From positions 62,001 to 126,000 of the forward strand of contig NC_057319.1 in NCBI RefSeq assembly GCF_000687475.1: a stretch of DNA of 64,000 bases, given 5' to 3'. The notes under the pieces were generated by a model that ran no database searches, was not told where the DNA came from, and worked only from the letters and a program-made list of their open reading frames with translations. The position numbers were made by a program, and so were the translations under genes. Of the stretch, positions 9,853 to 21,381 are shown piece by piece. This stretch comes from Ustilaginoidea virens (Eukaryota > Ascomycota > Sordariomycetes > Hypocreales > Clavicipitaceae). How positions within the stretch are numbered: position 1 is the stretch's first letter; each line of letters opens with the position of its first letter.

Positions 9853-10357
9853 TTAAATGTAGAGGTTTGAAAGAACCGGTGCTAGCTAGAGACGTTTGCG
9901 CCTTACGACGGCTCCGCTAGATAATTTTGTGTTATTATTCTTATTAATAATGATGGGGATGGTGGTGTTAATAGTGGTATCACTTAAAAAAAAAAGAGCA
10001 AGACTTGGAAAAGGGGATCTGAATAGCATTTGCCCTGAGAATCGTAGCAGCCGACGATAGGTGGTTGGCCCTCTTTATGAAAGGGTTACGGCCACCCTGT
10101 GTTCAGGCCACGAGACGGCGGCCGAAAACAGATAACAAGCAAGCCTAGTGTACTTTATGCTTGTAGTAAGAGTATTATTATCAGCAGGTTCTAGAGTTTA
10201 GCTACTACAGGCGAATTACTAATACGGCGTTTTACTAGTTAAGCTAGCCTAGTAGCGCAATAAGGCCAGGAGTGGCGAGCGATCGAGCAAGTCTCTTTTC
10301 GGCGAGCTAAGCTGGTGCAAAATATAAACCCCGGTGTCAGTGGGCTTCATCATGAGT

Positions 10358-10500
10358 GTGTAGGAGATGTCCGGGTTAGTATGCGTCAATATAACCTAGG
10401 GAACAGTAGTCCCTTGGGACTACGCTTATTCCCTCTATAAATTCCTGTGCATTTGACATATATACTGCGCATGACTAAGCCTGCCATCATATGACACCCG
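10358..10500 (+). mobile_element. possible degenerate solo LTR
   Basis: Shares GGAGATGTCCGGGTT, an ATGCG stretch and TTATTCCCTCTATAAAT with the remnant at 5111. Ends and target duplication are not clear. Confidence 0.35.
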
Positions 10501-10939
10501 GCTAGGTCCTACATCTTGTCAGCTGCGCGCTTTTGCGGAACAACTTTATGCCGGCGGCAATGTCTGTCGGAAGCTAGAGAGATAAGGAGAGAGTGAGAGG
10601 TCCATCTTTCTAATATATTTAAAAATTGCTATTGAAGAAGTAAGAAAAAGAGTTAAGGAACGCAGTAAGAAAAAGAGTACGAAAATGAGCAAGAAGGTTA
10701 TAGCTGACGATATGCCCTTTTCAATTGATACGCGTGCATTATGTATGGTGGAGCGGGATGCAGTCAATTATAGCGTGTTGCATTCAGGCGAGTCCGCTTC
10801 CTACCTATGTCTTTTTATAATTTTTACTCGTAAGTGGGCTGTACAGAAACCCCTGATTAGGATAAAGAAAATTCAGGGGGCTGGGCTAATAGAAGTCTGG
10901 TCCCTCAGGTAAATAGCAGCGACCCTAGCCACCGGCGTC

Positions 10940-11222
10940 AATGTGCCAACGGGGCACTCGTGAGAATTTGGTTGTACAGGCAGAAGCGCGAGCATGCCGT
11001 GTGTACTATAGCGAAGCATATTGCTAGCTTGGAATTGAGCATAGCTTTTAAAGCAGTGATGTCAAAGGTCCATAAGGCGGTGATATCGCGGGCCTAAAAG
11101 ACAGTGATATTGGTGGCGTGTAAGGAGTTGCCGGAAGGAAGGGAGCATAAGATGATGATACCGCGAGCCTGCGCGGGAAGTAGCGATATCAGCGGCTTAT
11201 CAAAAGACGCTGGAGGCAAATG
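10940..11222 (+). pseudogene. decayed coding stretch, family unknown
   Basis: One frame reads about 90 residues with a single internal stop (at 11095). The translation looks protein-like and helical (YRQKREHAVCTIAKHI, KAVMSKVHKAVISRA, CKELPEGREHKMMIPRA). A roughly 24-base degenerate repeat (GCAGTGATGTC, GCGGTGATATC, ACAGTGATATT) underlies part of it. It may be the remains of a retroelement gag or a host gene. I do not recognise it. Confidence 0.3.
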
Positions 11223-11439
11223 AATCCTTTGGGCAAAGGGGAGCTACAGTATTTTCGTGTAGCGATATTGCTGTGTCAGCTAACATTGGTCTTGTGGTGA
11301 TGTTACTGGGTCGTCAGGGGAGCCAGGGGTACATAAATGGGGCTTTTGGCGATGGCTTTCATTAGACCACAGCCGCTACACATATGTATCGATTCGGCCG
11401 AAACTTTCATCGGCCACAGCATTCTCGCGGCAGGCTCCT

Positions 11440-11790
11440 ATCGCCGCCGCTCTACTTTTATTGTAGCTAAACTGTTTATCGACTAACGTCCTTCTGTCTT
11501 TCCTTCCTTCTTATTCTACCTTCTCTTCTATTCTATTCCTTATTCTGGCCCTACTTTTAATCTCTACCTATACCCTTTTGGCTATAAAAACAGAAGAACA
11601 GCGCCTCCAGCTCAACAACGCCAAACGTACAGTACTTGCAAGAAGACCTTTATTTCCAAAAATCAGCCGTTTAACAACCTATAAAATTTTTACCCTTGGC
11701 TTATAAGCCAAACGCTTATAATAAGAACATTGGTAATACTAGAAACAATCCTAGCAGCTATGCGCGTTAGCGGAGCAGATTCATGGCGGC
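11440..11790 (+). repeat. C2H2-finger repeat, copy 2, decayed
   Basis: Resembles the block at 8887-9240 over its whole length, but the finger has lost its first cysteines (AGTACTTGCAAGAAG against GGTATTTGCAACAAG) and carries stops. Many differences are C/T or G/A changes. Confidence 0.5.
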
Positions 11791-12060
11791 AGCAACTTCC
11801 ATTGGAAGCTAACGAGAGAGACAGAGTCTCCCCAAGGGAAAAAAGACCCAAGTATATCCTAAGCTATGGCTTGATTCTAAAAGAACACGCAAACATGCAG
11901 CAACGGATCTTTGATTGCTTCTGCATGCTGCATGTTTGCGTTTGTTCTGCCTAGACTCTATCCTTTTCCGCCCTTTCCTTGACAGCAGCATCGAGTTGTC
12001 GTTACATCGAAAAAAAAAGAAAAAAAAATCAACACATCTGCTGTCATTTATTGTTCTTAT

Positions 12061-13128
12061 TTAAGCTAGTGCCTTGGCGACCATTTGCTTGGCACCATCA
12101 AACGTCTTGTTGCCCCCAATGAAACCAGCACTGTGAACAAAGACGCACCCCGAAATGCCTGTGATACCATCTAGTTCCTCGTCTCGAAAGCCTCTCCATG
12201 CTTCTGGAAGAGGTTTGCGGCTCACAAAGCTATCTTTAGACTCGGGCACGCACTGGATCCTCCATTTCGCTCCGGAGGCAGTTGACTCGGGATACAAGAC
12301 GTATAGTACGGATGGTTTTCCGTCTTCTTCTTCCAGGGAATATAGGTGATCCTTCCAAGGGACGGACTGGCCCTCAAAGACAAGCACCCTCCCTTCCGAG
12401 TCAAACCTGGTTCGTTTGCGGAAAGCCTCTTGAACAACAGCACGAGCTGGCAGCCACGCCGAGGCATAGTAATCCAGATCGCGCTCAAACTCCTCCCCGA
12501 TGCGCTGGCTAGCCGCGACAAACTTTTCGTCCTCTGCTGCTTGAGCGGCCTGGGGGTCTGGCAGCTCAGGATCATTCCAGTTGGGGTTCAGGCGCGACAC
12601 GACCGCCGCGAGGGAGAAGCCGCCGTCGCTGTAGCGCTTTTCCAGCCCGGCCGCAGCAATGACGGCGGGGTCGTAGACGGAGAGGCCATTGTCGTGGGCG
12701 TCGAGGGCCTCGACGAAGCTCTCGTACAGCTTGTTGTGGAGCAGGGCGACCTCGGGGGCATCTTGGCTGGCGTCGATTCTCTGCGCCACGATGGCCTTGC
12801 CAAAGTGGAGGAAGACGAGGCCCGCGCTGGACAGCTTGGTCTCTCTGCCGGGGAACGTGGTTGCGAAGCCCCTCTGGTGGTGGTCGTACCGGTTGCGGTG
12901 AGCGTCGTATTCGCCGCCGACGTCGACGACGGTGTGGCAAGTGTCGAGGACCTTGGGATCGCGCGTTCGAACGAGCTCCGCGTCTCGGTAGGCAGGGAGC
13001 ATGCGGAGCATGTGCACGGCGAGGGCTTCGTCGGCGTGGAAGTGGCCGTTGTGGGTGCCGATTCTGGGGCCCGTCTTGAGACGCTTGGTTGCTGATTCAG
13101 TCATGACGGTGAGGAGACGACGATACAT
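12061..13128 (-). CDS. MYG1: MYG1 3'-5' RNA exonuclease, DHH superfamily
   Basis: An intronless gene of 355 residues from ATG 13128; the frame continues upstream to 13206 but without another ATG. The MYG1 family core is complete: GTHNGHFHADEALA (residues 24 on), VVDVGGEYD, YDHHQRGF, and a C-terminal SGCVFVHSAGFIGG. The histidines and aspartates of these motifs are the metal-binding active site of this DHH-type phosphoesterase family. Human MYG1 is known to process RNA in nucleus and mitochondria. The N-terminus (MYRRLLTVMTESATKRLKT) is basic and lacks acidic residues at first, so a mitochondrial form is plausible. Codon use is GC-rich and regular, unlike the accessory genes to its left. Identification is firm. 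Confidence 0.93.
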   Translation of the reverse strand: MYRRLLTVMTESATKRLKTGPRIGTHNGHFHADEALAVHMLRMLPAYRDAELVRTRDPKVLDTCHTVVDVGGEYDAHRNRYDHHQRGFATTFPGRETKLSSAGLVFLHFGKAIVAQRIDASQDAPEVALLHNKLYESFVEALDAHDNGLSVYDPAVIAAAGLEKRYSDGGFSLAAVVSRLNPNWNDPELPDPQAAQAAEDEKFVAASQRIGEEFERDLDYYASAWLPARAVVQEAFRKRTRFDSEGRVLVFEGQSVPWKDHLYSLEEEDGKPSVLYVLYPESTASGAKWRIQCVPESKDSFVSRKPLPEAWRGFRDEELDGITGISGCVFVHSAGFIGGNKTFDGAKQMVAKALA

Positions 13129-13775
13129 GGACTGGTTCTTGGGAAAGCCAGCGAGGCGACGGCAAATGGAAAAGCTGGCGAAAATGTTAATCAATCGAGT
13201 AAACAATGGAAGCCAAGAGTGGGGCGGGCCGTTTAAGAGGAGAGATCGTTGTCAGACGACTATAGTCGCGGATCTGTACATAAGCCCAAATGTTTTACTG
13301 TAGCGTCAATTTCTACACAGACGCACCTAGCCAATTTTATGGCAGTATATGAAGCCTAGTAGAGCGGCAATTTGCTTGAAATCCTAAAATTCTCGCAAAA
13401 ATATCGTCACCGTCGCCATTTCCCACGGTAGCATGAGATTGACAATCTACACCCACTTAAATCTCTTCCGACATGCAAAGCTTTCAACTTAATCATAAAG
13501 GCGATGCTCTTTTTCGCACCAGCAAACCCGAGTTGAAGAAGTCGGGGGGTCTGGCTACCGATCTCTCGATCTAGTGGAGCATTAGAAGCGTCGCGACGGA
13601 CATGTTGGCGTTTTCTAAACGTCGACGTCATAGTGATCTGACAAGCAGCCTTAAAACGGATTGCCTTTCCGAGTCAATTCTCAGCCGAAACACTCATCAG
13701 TGTTCATGCATCGTTAATATCTTTACCATCATTCGTTTTCCATTCTTTTTGGAAAAGAAGATAAAAACGTACGTA
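13129..13775. other. divergent promoter region, no gene seen
   Basis: Lies between the starts of MYG1 and the small mitochondrial protein, so it probably serves both. No gene seen. Confidence 0.5.
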
Positions 13776-14138
13776 ATGAGTTCCCTTGGTCGAGAAACGT
13801 TTCGCGCCGTCTGGCCGTCCATTTCCAAAGGCCGGTTCGCAAAGCGCTACTCCGAGACGCCGATTTCGAAGAAATCAGCCCATCCTACCAAGCTTGATAG
13901 CAAGTACGTTCCATGTTCCTAATCTTGTCCATTTCGGACAGCAGAAAAGGTGTGTGGCTGTTGAGCGCCGTTGCTGACACCTATCGGATATAATAGAACC
14001 ATGATGATGGTTGGCGTTGCTAGCTTAGGAGTAGCATATGCCTACTTTATGATTGTGGGCACGCCAGATAGAGTTGCCGCCGAGGCTACGGGGAAGGAGG
14101 ACAAATCTTCGCGGCCTAGAAGGGCGTCGGAGAAATAA
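13776..14138 (+). CDS. small single-span mitochondrial membrane protein
   Basis: Two exons, 13776-13903 and 13997-14138, with a 93-bp intron (GTACGT, branch GCTGAC, acceptor AATAG, phase 2), giving 89 residues. The N-terminal 43 residues are basic and hydroxylated with no acidic cluster (SLGRETFRAVWPSISKGRF, AKRYS), like a mitochondrial presequence. One membrane span follows (MMMVGVASLGVAYAYFMIVG), then a charged tail (GKEDKSSRPRRASEK). Size and layout match small inner-membrane accessory subunits, but I cannot name it. The gene is too short and split to show as a long frame; the clean splice signals and the preserved frame across the intron are the main support. Confidence 0.65.
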
Positions 14139-15202
14139 ACGGCTTTCCAATCTGTACAGTAGTGTTGACTAGGGGGCAAAGTCTGGGCAGTTTTGCAAGT
14201 GTGCAACGAGCAAGGAATTGATAGAAAGAAGGAATTGAGCAGCAAATCCTTTTGATCCTTGTCTTGGCGGCCGGTCGATTTTTACACAATGTCTCCATGT
14301 GATCAGATCTGCTCCAGCTGGCTCGTATACTGTCACTCCGTTCCATGGAGTGCGCGCCGGCTGGATCAGCAGATGCTCCCGTGGAACCCAGCCTTTACCA
14401 TTGTCATAGGGTGGAAGCTCTGGCTGCCGTGACCAGGCTGGTTAGTTGGTGTGCGATTGACACTAATTCTAGCGTGACGTTGGGAAATTACACGACTGAG
14501 CTGCTTTTTGTCGTAGGGAAATTCTTGGCCGAGTTTCTGAATCACCTGAAAAGGAGCCTGTCGATCTGCCGTCGCGGTCGATCCGGCATCGCCGCTTATG
14601 ATTCCCAACTGAGATGCTGGTGTTTGCAATGGTGGCGTTGCTCTTTAGATTGACAGCTGGCAATGGTCACTGACTCCATATTCGGCATGTCGGAAAATAC
14701 AAGTATTTGACTAAGTGACTGAAAAGACGTCTGCATGAACGCCATGGCTCAGGCTGAACATGTGATGCCTTTTCACGCATTTTGATGCATTTCGAGCGAA
14801 CCCCAACGTCGTATACGGTGAAACAAGGGAGGAGAGACGGATGATGGCGTAGCCCAGAGCCCCGTGATCGTTCGCTTCATGTTGGGACCGGTTGGGTGTG
14901 TGGTACTGGTCCTGCACCAAGGCTGCCTCGAATGACCCGACGACATGCCGGCAATCGTAAGCCTGGTTGGTGCCCAATGGTCTCCAAGTGCTAATGAGCT
15001 CAGGTCCCTGAGTCGAGTTGAGTTCCGGATGTCTTGGGAGCATGAGTGCAAAGAAAGTATACTGACTGTGTAACTTGCAGCTCCGCATGGCGAGAGAACA
15101 AAGGCCCCGCCCCTGGCCCCATGACAATGCATACCCATTTGCCAACAACTTGAAGCCTCGTTCTCACCTAGCCCAGCGATCCAGATCCAGCGATTGGCAA
15201 GG
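14139..15202. other. intergenic, no gene seen
   Basis: No gene seen on either strand; several long but feature-free frames occur. It ends in the 5-base target site CAAGG (15198-15202) of the retrotransposon. Confidence 0.5.
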
Positions 15203-15398
15203 TGTTGGAAGGAAATTGGCTTGCCTGTAATGTGGATATCGGTCATGTCCGAGGGTAGATGTGCCGAGTTCTCCCTGGATCAATAAGCCCTTAGGGGTAC
15301 CCCCTATCCCACTATAAATAGCTGGGAACACAAGTCTCTTAGAGAGGACTAGGTTCCTTCAATCAAGCATTATCGCATTTTCCCTATGCATTCTAACA
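15203..15398 (+). repeat. 5' LTR of the copia element
   Basis: 196 bp, starting TGTTGG and ending CTAACA, with a TATAAATA box at 15313. It differs from the 3' LTR by about 12 substitutions, all transitions, and one 2-base indel. Confidence 0.93.
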
Positions 15399-15869
15399 TA
15401 GTAGCAATTGCGTAAATATCACAATAAAAACCTTATTTTTATCCCTTTCCTTATAGCCCAGCCTTAAGATCAACTATTATCTTTATTTTGCTATAAAAGC
15501 CACTATTTTCCGGATCCTATTTAAGCAAGCTCCGGGTTCCCCATTAAATCCATTAAAAGCCTTATTGCTAATATACTCGTATAGCCTTATCAATCAAAAA
15601 AGGAGGCTATTTATTCGGAAAGTCGCGATATTTCCTTTAATCTAACAAATCGACATTTTAACCGCTATTTTCGTCAGATCAATTCGTGCCCTAAATATTA
15701 TTATCAGCGAAAATAGGTACTATTACTGATAATAGCTCTAAACCAGCAATCAAGCTAATATCCCAATATAATTAGGATATCTAGTATAATTACATTCAAA
15801 AGCGTGCTCTAGAGGATAATATTTAGATATTCATTAACCCTAAGGGCTCGGCGATACTAAATATACCTC

Positions 15870-18800
15870 TTCTACCGGCGTAGGAATTAAATGAACCTAT
15901 CTATTCCACGCAGGCATTAGCATCAATACCTATATCGGCAGTAATAGCCGATTCATCAACAGAAGCTGCAGATCATGCCCCTTCTATAAATACTAGAGCT
16001 GCATCGGCAGCTAAGGCATCATCGACAGCACCAACAGTAAGAATAAAAACAATCCGGCCGCAGCAAGTCGAGAATATTAAAGAAAACCACCACTTCAAGC
16101 CGATATAACGCCCTAGTGGTATTAGTACTACAGAATGGATAAAATAAGCCAATATTTAATACAACTTTTAGAACGACCGTTATATGATATTTAGTCGGAA
16201 TCTTCGAGCATATACAGCATAGTTTAAATCAATACTAAGCCCTAGCTATAAGATATTAATAGCAGGCGATCGGAATATTCGAGGAAAAATTTAATACCTA
16301 ATAGAACTGTTGGTGTCACATCAAGGGGTACCCAGTTGTACGTAGGGTTGCGCGCGTGGTATCGAGTACCGTGAGGTCACCGGTCAAAGGTATGATTACT
16401 TCTTTGATTATGACTATGACTAACTAAGAGGAAAGAAAGGAAGCAAAAGAGTAATTACACGATGTGGCCTTTTTGTGCGTGCCGTTGTCACGTGCATCGG
16501 CGCAGTCGGGCCGGGCTGCCCGCGTGCCCTACCGGGCTCAGGGGTAAAGGGGCAAAAGGGGCCAAAGTGGCTACATCGTGCGCATCGGGTGTGCGCGGCA
16601 CATCCGTCGCAATGTGCCCAATTGGTGCCCAATTGGGCACCTTGCGACAGCGATTCCGACAAGAACATATGCAACCGGTTCAGCTTATTATCTGGGAATA
16701 CCTTAAAAAAAAATTTAAGCAGGCTATACAACATAACCTTAGAAGATATAACATAAAGAAATAGTTTAATAAAATCTCCACGTTATATAAGCGATTAGTG
16801 CGAATAGACTTAATCCTTATTAATAGGAATACACCTACTAAATAGCTAGCAGAAGCTCTTTATTAAAAGTATCCTACCTTTAAGGAAAAAATCCTTAATC
16901 GAATAGTAAAAGCATAAAAACAGAATAAATATTTCGATTTTCTAATAACCGTTAAATATATTCGGTAGAAATAAAAGCTAGAAGAAAAGGGGAAGGTTAG
17001 TAATAATTATATAGTATTTATAACTAATAATACTAAACCTTTATTATAAGCCACTTCTAGCGATACTTTAGCTTCATCTTTAGCAGAGAAAAAGACCTGC
17101 AAATACTATAGCAAGCCCTATATAATAAAAGGGCCTTATTATAAGAATTATTAAATATTAACTTTATCGATAGCTCTAAACCACTTAAAAGATAGGATCA
17201 ATAAGAAAAGCCAAAAAGCTATATATAAAAAGATAAAAAAGGAATCCAAAGAGGTATAAAATGCATTTAAAGCCTTCCAAGATAAATATAAAGGCAAAGG
17301 CAAAGGCAAAAGCAATAATAATAATAATAAAGAAAAAGATAGATCAATAGAGAAAGAAAAGGAAGATAAAGTATTCACAATATCTATCTTTTCTATAGGA
17401 ACTCACCTAGATAATTCAGGTCTTTTAAAGTCTTATATTATGCTTAATAGCGGCACTTTAATATATATCTTCAATAATATAAAGTAGTTTACTAATATCG
17501 AGTATAATATTAATAAGCACTTCGTTCGTAATACTTATAATAGTATTTTAAAAGTCCTTAGTATTAGCTCTATTCGAATTATATTATAAAATAGAAGGGC
17601 TATTACCTTTACTAATATTCTATATAATCTAACAATTATAGCGAATCTTCTCGCCATAAAAAAGATAAGAAACAAGGGATTATTTTAAAATAATAAAATC
17701 AATAAGATTTACCTACGAAAAAATAGTTAATAAAAAGTAATCTTTTAAGTTTCTTAGGTAGATAAGAGGCCCTTTATCCTCTATTAAAATAGCGGAAACG
17801 ATATACCTATAGATAAATTTATCATAAAGGCTTAAAATAAAGCCTTAAATATTAACGAAGCCTATTTAGCTTAAGAAGATAGCTGCTAGCCTAAAACTTC
17901 GATGAAAACGCCTTATACTATCTAGTATACGCGTTTTAGGCACCTAGGTCGGGATTCAATAGATTATATCTTTAAAGATATATTGTAGATACCTAAGGAA
18001 AAAGAAGCTTCGAATTATAAGGTTTATAGCAGTATAAAAATTATAAAATAGATATTATAGTTATCTTATAAGCTCTTAATGCCTTAAGAACCCTTTAAAA
18101 TAGTCTCTTTCAATCTATTTCTATAAGCTGCTACTTTCAACGGTAATAAATATATAGCGTTATTCACCTGCTAATTTATAGGAATAAAATATATTTTTAT
18201 AATACCTAGAAAGACCGACCTATTTAGATACTAGCTAATCTTTAAGAATTAGGTTTTATACTTATACAATATAGCGATTGCAATAGTTATTTCTAATAAC
18301 GAAACGGCACTTTAGACTAGCAATAGTCGGGAAGAAGCTAAATAGAAAGGCATTATAATTTAAAATTTAAGCCTTAGTCACTAATATTAGAACGGTTATA
18401 CTAAACGTTTTAGGGGGGTATTAAAGATAAAGATAGCCCTTCTCAATATATAAATAGGCTTTCCTAAGGAGTTATAGCCCATTATAGCCGAAGTAGCGGT
18501 ATATTTACTAAATCGAAGCCTTAAGAAGTTAGAAAGACCTTATAATAACTAGAAGTCACCTCTTTAAATACTTCAACTTTAGCTCTATAACAATAAGCCC
18601 GCCTAAAAATACCTACCGGTAGATATTCATCTATAAATTCACTACCTCTACGCCTATAGATATAAGGCTTTTATAATAACTTGCAATAGGATATTATAAA
18701 AAAATCTAAAGCTTAATCAAAAAGCTTACATTAGGTATTTAGCAGGCTATATCTCGACCACTTAATACCTAATTTAGGTACTTTCGTTAAAAAAAAGCTA

Positions 18801-20900
18801 TTAGTTTAATTCTAGCTATATTATATTCAATAAGACCGTTTTTTATTAAAATAAATACTACTTACTGATTTTTAAATAATAGAAAGAGGCCCTAAATAGC
18901 CTTATCGGTAATATTAAAGAAATACCTATTATTAACGACTTTAAACTTATATTATCTAGGAATTCGATTGAAAATATCTTTACTAATAATCCTATTATTA
19001 AATAGGCACTAGAGATATAAAATAAAGCTACTAATAATACCCCTTAACTAATAGAAATTAATCTTAAGGTTATAGACTACCCTAAAGAAGCTATCGCTTA
19101 AGCGATACTATTATCCCCGCCATTTTCGCCTAAGCCTAATAATAAACTTAAGCTAATTGCTCCCTTTAATAATATATTCTTTATAAAGCTTAAAGGAAAT
19201 ACTTACGATATATTTGCAGCTTCTATCGTAAAGCCTTTAGCTATAATAGAGGCACTATATATTACGAATATACCTAAAGAGCTAGCGATATAGAGGGAGC
19301 TTAGAAAGCACCCTAAGCGCAAGGAATTTATTACTGCTATAAAAAAAGAATATTTAAAGGTTATAAACGGGGAGATTAAGTATATTATTTAATAAAATAA
19401 TTCATCTATTAACCTTTAGATTAAGCTATTAGATCTAAAGTAGGTATTTGCCTATAAATAGGACTAAGATAGGTATCTTACTAGTTATAAGGCATAATTA
19501 TACATTCATAGTAATTAATAACCCTATAATCTTCGTAATACCCAGGCAGTAGCATTTACAGCATATATATTTCGGCTTCTTATAGCGTTAATATACTTTT
19601 TTAACCTAGAAACGCACTAATATAACTTTATTATAGCCTTTCTCAATATACTACTTAATGAGACTATTTATTGCAAACAACCCGATAGATTCTATAATAG
19701 TTTCACATTCATCAGGTTATTATATGCCCTATACGGGCTTCGAAGGTCTTTACTACTATAATTTAAAGAGTTATTACGATTCCTATTGTAATAAAGCTTT
19801 AAATAGGTCTATAAGGACCCCTATATCTTTATCAATAGCTTCCTTATTATATTCTTCTATATTAATAACCTAATTATGTTTTATTATAAGTTACGGATAG
19901 AGGCATTCGAATCATTCTATATAGTATTAATAGCGGTATTTAAGATTAAAGATCTCGGCGAGCTATAGTGGTTCCTAGCAATTAAGGTTATTCGCAACCG
20001 CACGGCCGGAAAGTTATAGCTTATATAGAAGGCTTACTTCAATAAGCTAGCAATAAAATATAACCTTACTGCATTTAATAATACTAAAGACCACCTTCCG
20101 GAGCACCTACTGCATACTGCAAGACTTAAGGCATTCGATGGGATAGCTAAATTATATAATACGAAGCGATATTAATTAATAGTAGGCTTATTAGTATATC
20201 TAATCATAATTATAAGGCCTGAACTAGGCTATATTAAATCGCAGCTATTAAGATTCCTTTAAAATCTAGGTCTAGACTATTTATAAGCCGTAAAGAAGGC
20301 ACTTAATTACGGCTACATATAGAAGAATACCGCAATAGAGTTCCGGGCTAATATAGCAGAAATAGAGGCATTTTCTAATGCTTTCTATACTGACGATATT
20401 ATAACGCAATAAAGTAGTTAGAGCTATATAATTAAGCTCTTTAGCGGCCCAATTATATATAAATCGGGTCAATAGGATACTATTATAATATTATTAATAG
20501 AGGTAGAGCTTCTTACGATATCTTATACAGCAAAGGAGGTTATTGCCTTTAAGAGATTGTGCGAGGAAGTTAGGCTCTAATTATATGCTGATATCCCTAT
20601 AATTTAATGCGATAACATCTAGACTATTCGCCTATTAAAAGAGGAATTCTTTAAGCTCGTAATATAGCTTTATTATATAGATATTTATTATTATTAGCTG
20701 CGCTAGGAGGTTTAGAAAGGAACGATCGATATTATATAGGTTCTAACGGGCAATATAGTTACTAATAGTTTTATAAAGCCTCTAATAGGCCAGAAATTTG
20801 AAATCTTCCGCCGGCAACTTAGGCTTATTATTTTAAAGGGATCTTATGACGCTAGACTGCAGTCTTATAATATTAACCTTAGTGGTAAGGAAGAGCCTTA
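15870..20900 (+). pseudogene. decayed copia gag-pol
   Basis: Remnant polyprotein of the element, broken by dozens of stops. The zinc knuckle at 17097 keeps one cysteine of the CX2CX4HX4C set. The protease Asp is Asn. RNase H remnants read AFSNAFYTDDIITQ and YIIKLFSGPI (usual DADW-type region). The solo LTR lies in the gag part. Confidence 0.85.
16308..16661. mobile_element. nested solo LTR, not RIP-damaged
   Basis: 354 bp starting TGTTGGTGTCACATC and ending CCGACA, flanked by the direct repeat AGAAC (16303-16307 and 16662-16666). It is clearly GC-richer than the RIP-damaged DNA on both sides and holds no coding frame of note. It is not related to the LTRs of the host element. The flanks rejoin as one element when it is removed. 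Confidence 0.88.
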
Positions 20901-21183
20901 GAAGGATCAAAAGACGCCCTAAAAAATCAGATTGAAATAGGTTTTTTCCAACAGCTATACTTATTTCCTATGAAAAATTGGAATCTACGGTTTATTATTA
21001 TTTTCCTACTTTATATATATGCTATTGGGCCAATTTACCCCTATATAGGTAGCCTGTTCAATAACGGCACCGTTATTTTGCGTATATCGTTTTGAGTGGA
21101 TTAATATTTCTACTTATTATCTTACTTTACACTAAGTTTAGCTATATGGCAGGATATCCTAGAGAAAGCATATCCTAAAGGGG

Positions 21184-21381
21184 TGTATTGGAAGGAAATT
21201 AGCTTGCCTATAATGTGGATATCGGTCATATCCGAGGGTGGATATGCCGAGTTCTCCCTAGATTAGTAAGCCCTTAGGGGTACCCCCTATCCCACTATAA
21301 ATAGCTGGGAACATAAGTCTCTTAGAGAGGACTGGGTTCCTTCAATCAAGCATTATCGCATTTTCCCTGTGCATTCTGACA
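21184..21381 (+). repeat. 3' LTR of the copia element
   Basis: 198 bp, starting TGTATTGG directly after the polypurine tract and ending CTGACA, followed by the target duplication CAAGG. Confidence 0.93.

Larger units (their letters stand above)
9853..12060. other. intergenic, decayed repeats
   Basis: No intact gene. It contains an LTR-like remnant, a decayed coding stretch and the second C2H2-finger repeat, each listed separately. The 75-residue frame at 10685-10912 has no recognisable feature. A short direct repeat AGTAAGAAAAAGAGT lies at about 10640-10678. Confidence 0.5.
15203..21381 (+). mobile_element. Ty1/copia LTR retrotransposon, RIP-inactivated
   Basis: A complete 6179-bp element: two LTRs, a 5-bp target duplication (CAAGG at 15198-15202 and 21382-21386), a primer-site-like TAGTAGC directly after the 5' LTR (RIP-altered TGGTAGC of initiator tRNA-Met is likely) and a polypurine tract AAAGGGG at 21177-21183. 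The interior is AT-rich and full of TAA/TAG. Order of protein remnants is gag, zinc knuckle (17097), protease (LNSGTL, 17443; D to N), pre-integrase (RFRHLGRDSIDY, 17930), reverse transcriptase (YINN at 19858, from YVDD) and RNase H (20370-20640). This is copia order. Changes of D to N and Q or W to stop fit C-to-T mutation on either strand. A later solo LTR interrupts it at 16308-16661. No product can be made. Confidence 0.93.

Noticed and set aside
10685..10912. 75-residue frame
   Set aside because: No domain, and it lies among decayed repeats; the leader is a simple direct repeat.
12346..13095. 249-residue frame on the plus strand
   Set aside because: Antisense to MYG1 and of low complexity (Val/Gly/Glu-rich).
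16420..16764. Open frames of about 100 codons in the retroelement
   Set aside because: They lie within the GC-rich solo LTR on both strands and have no protein features.
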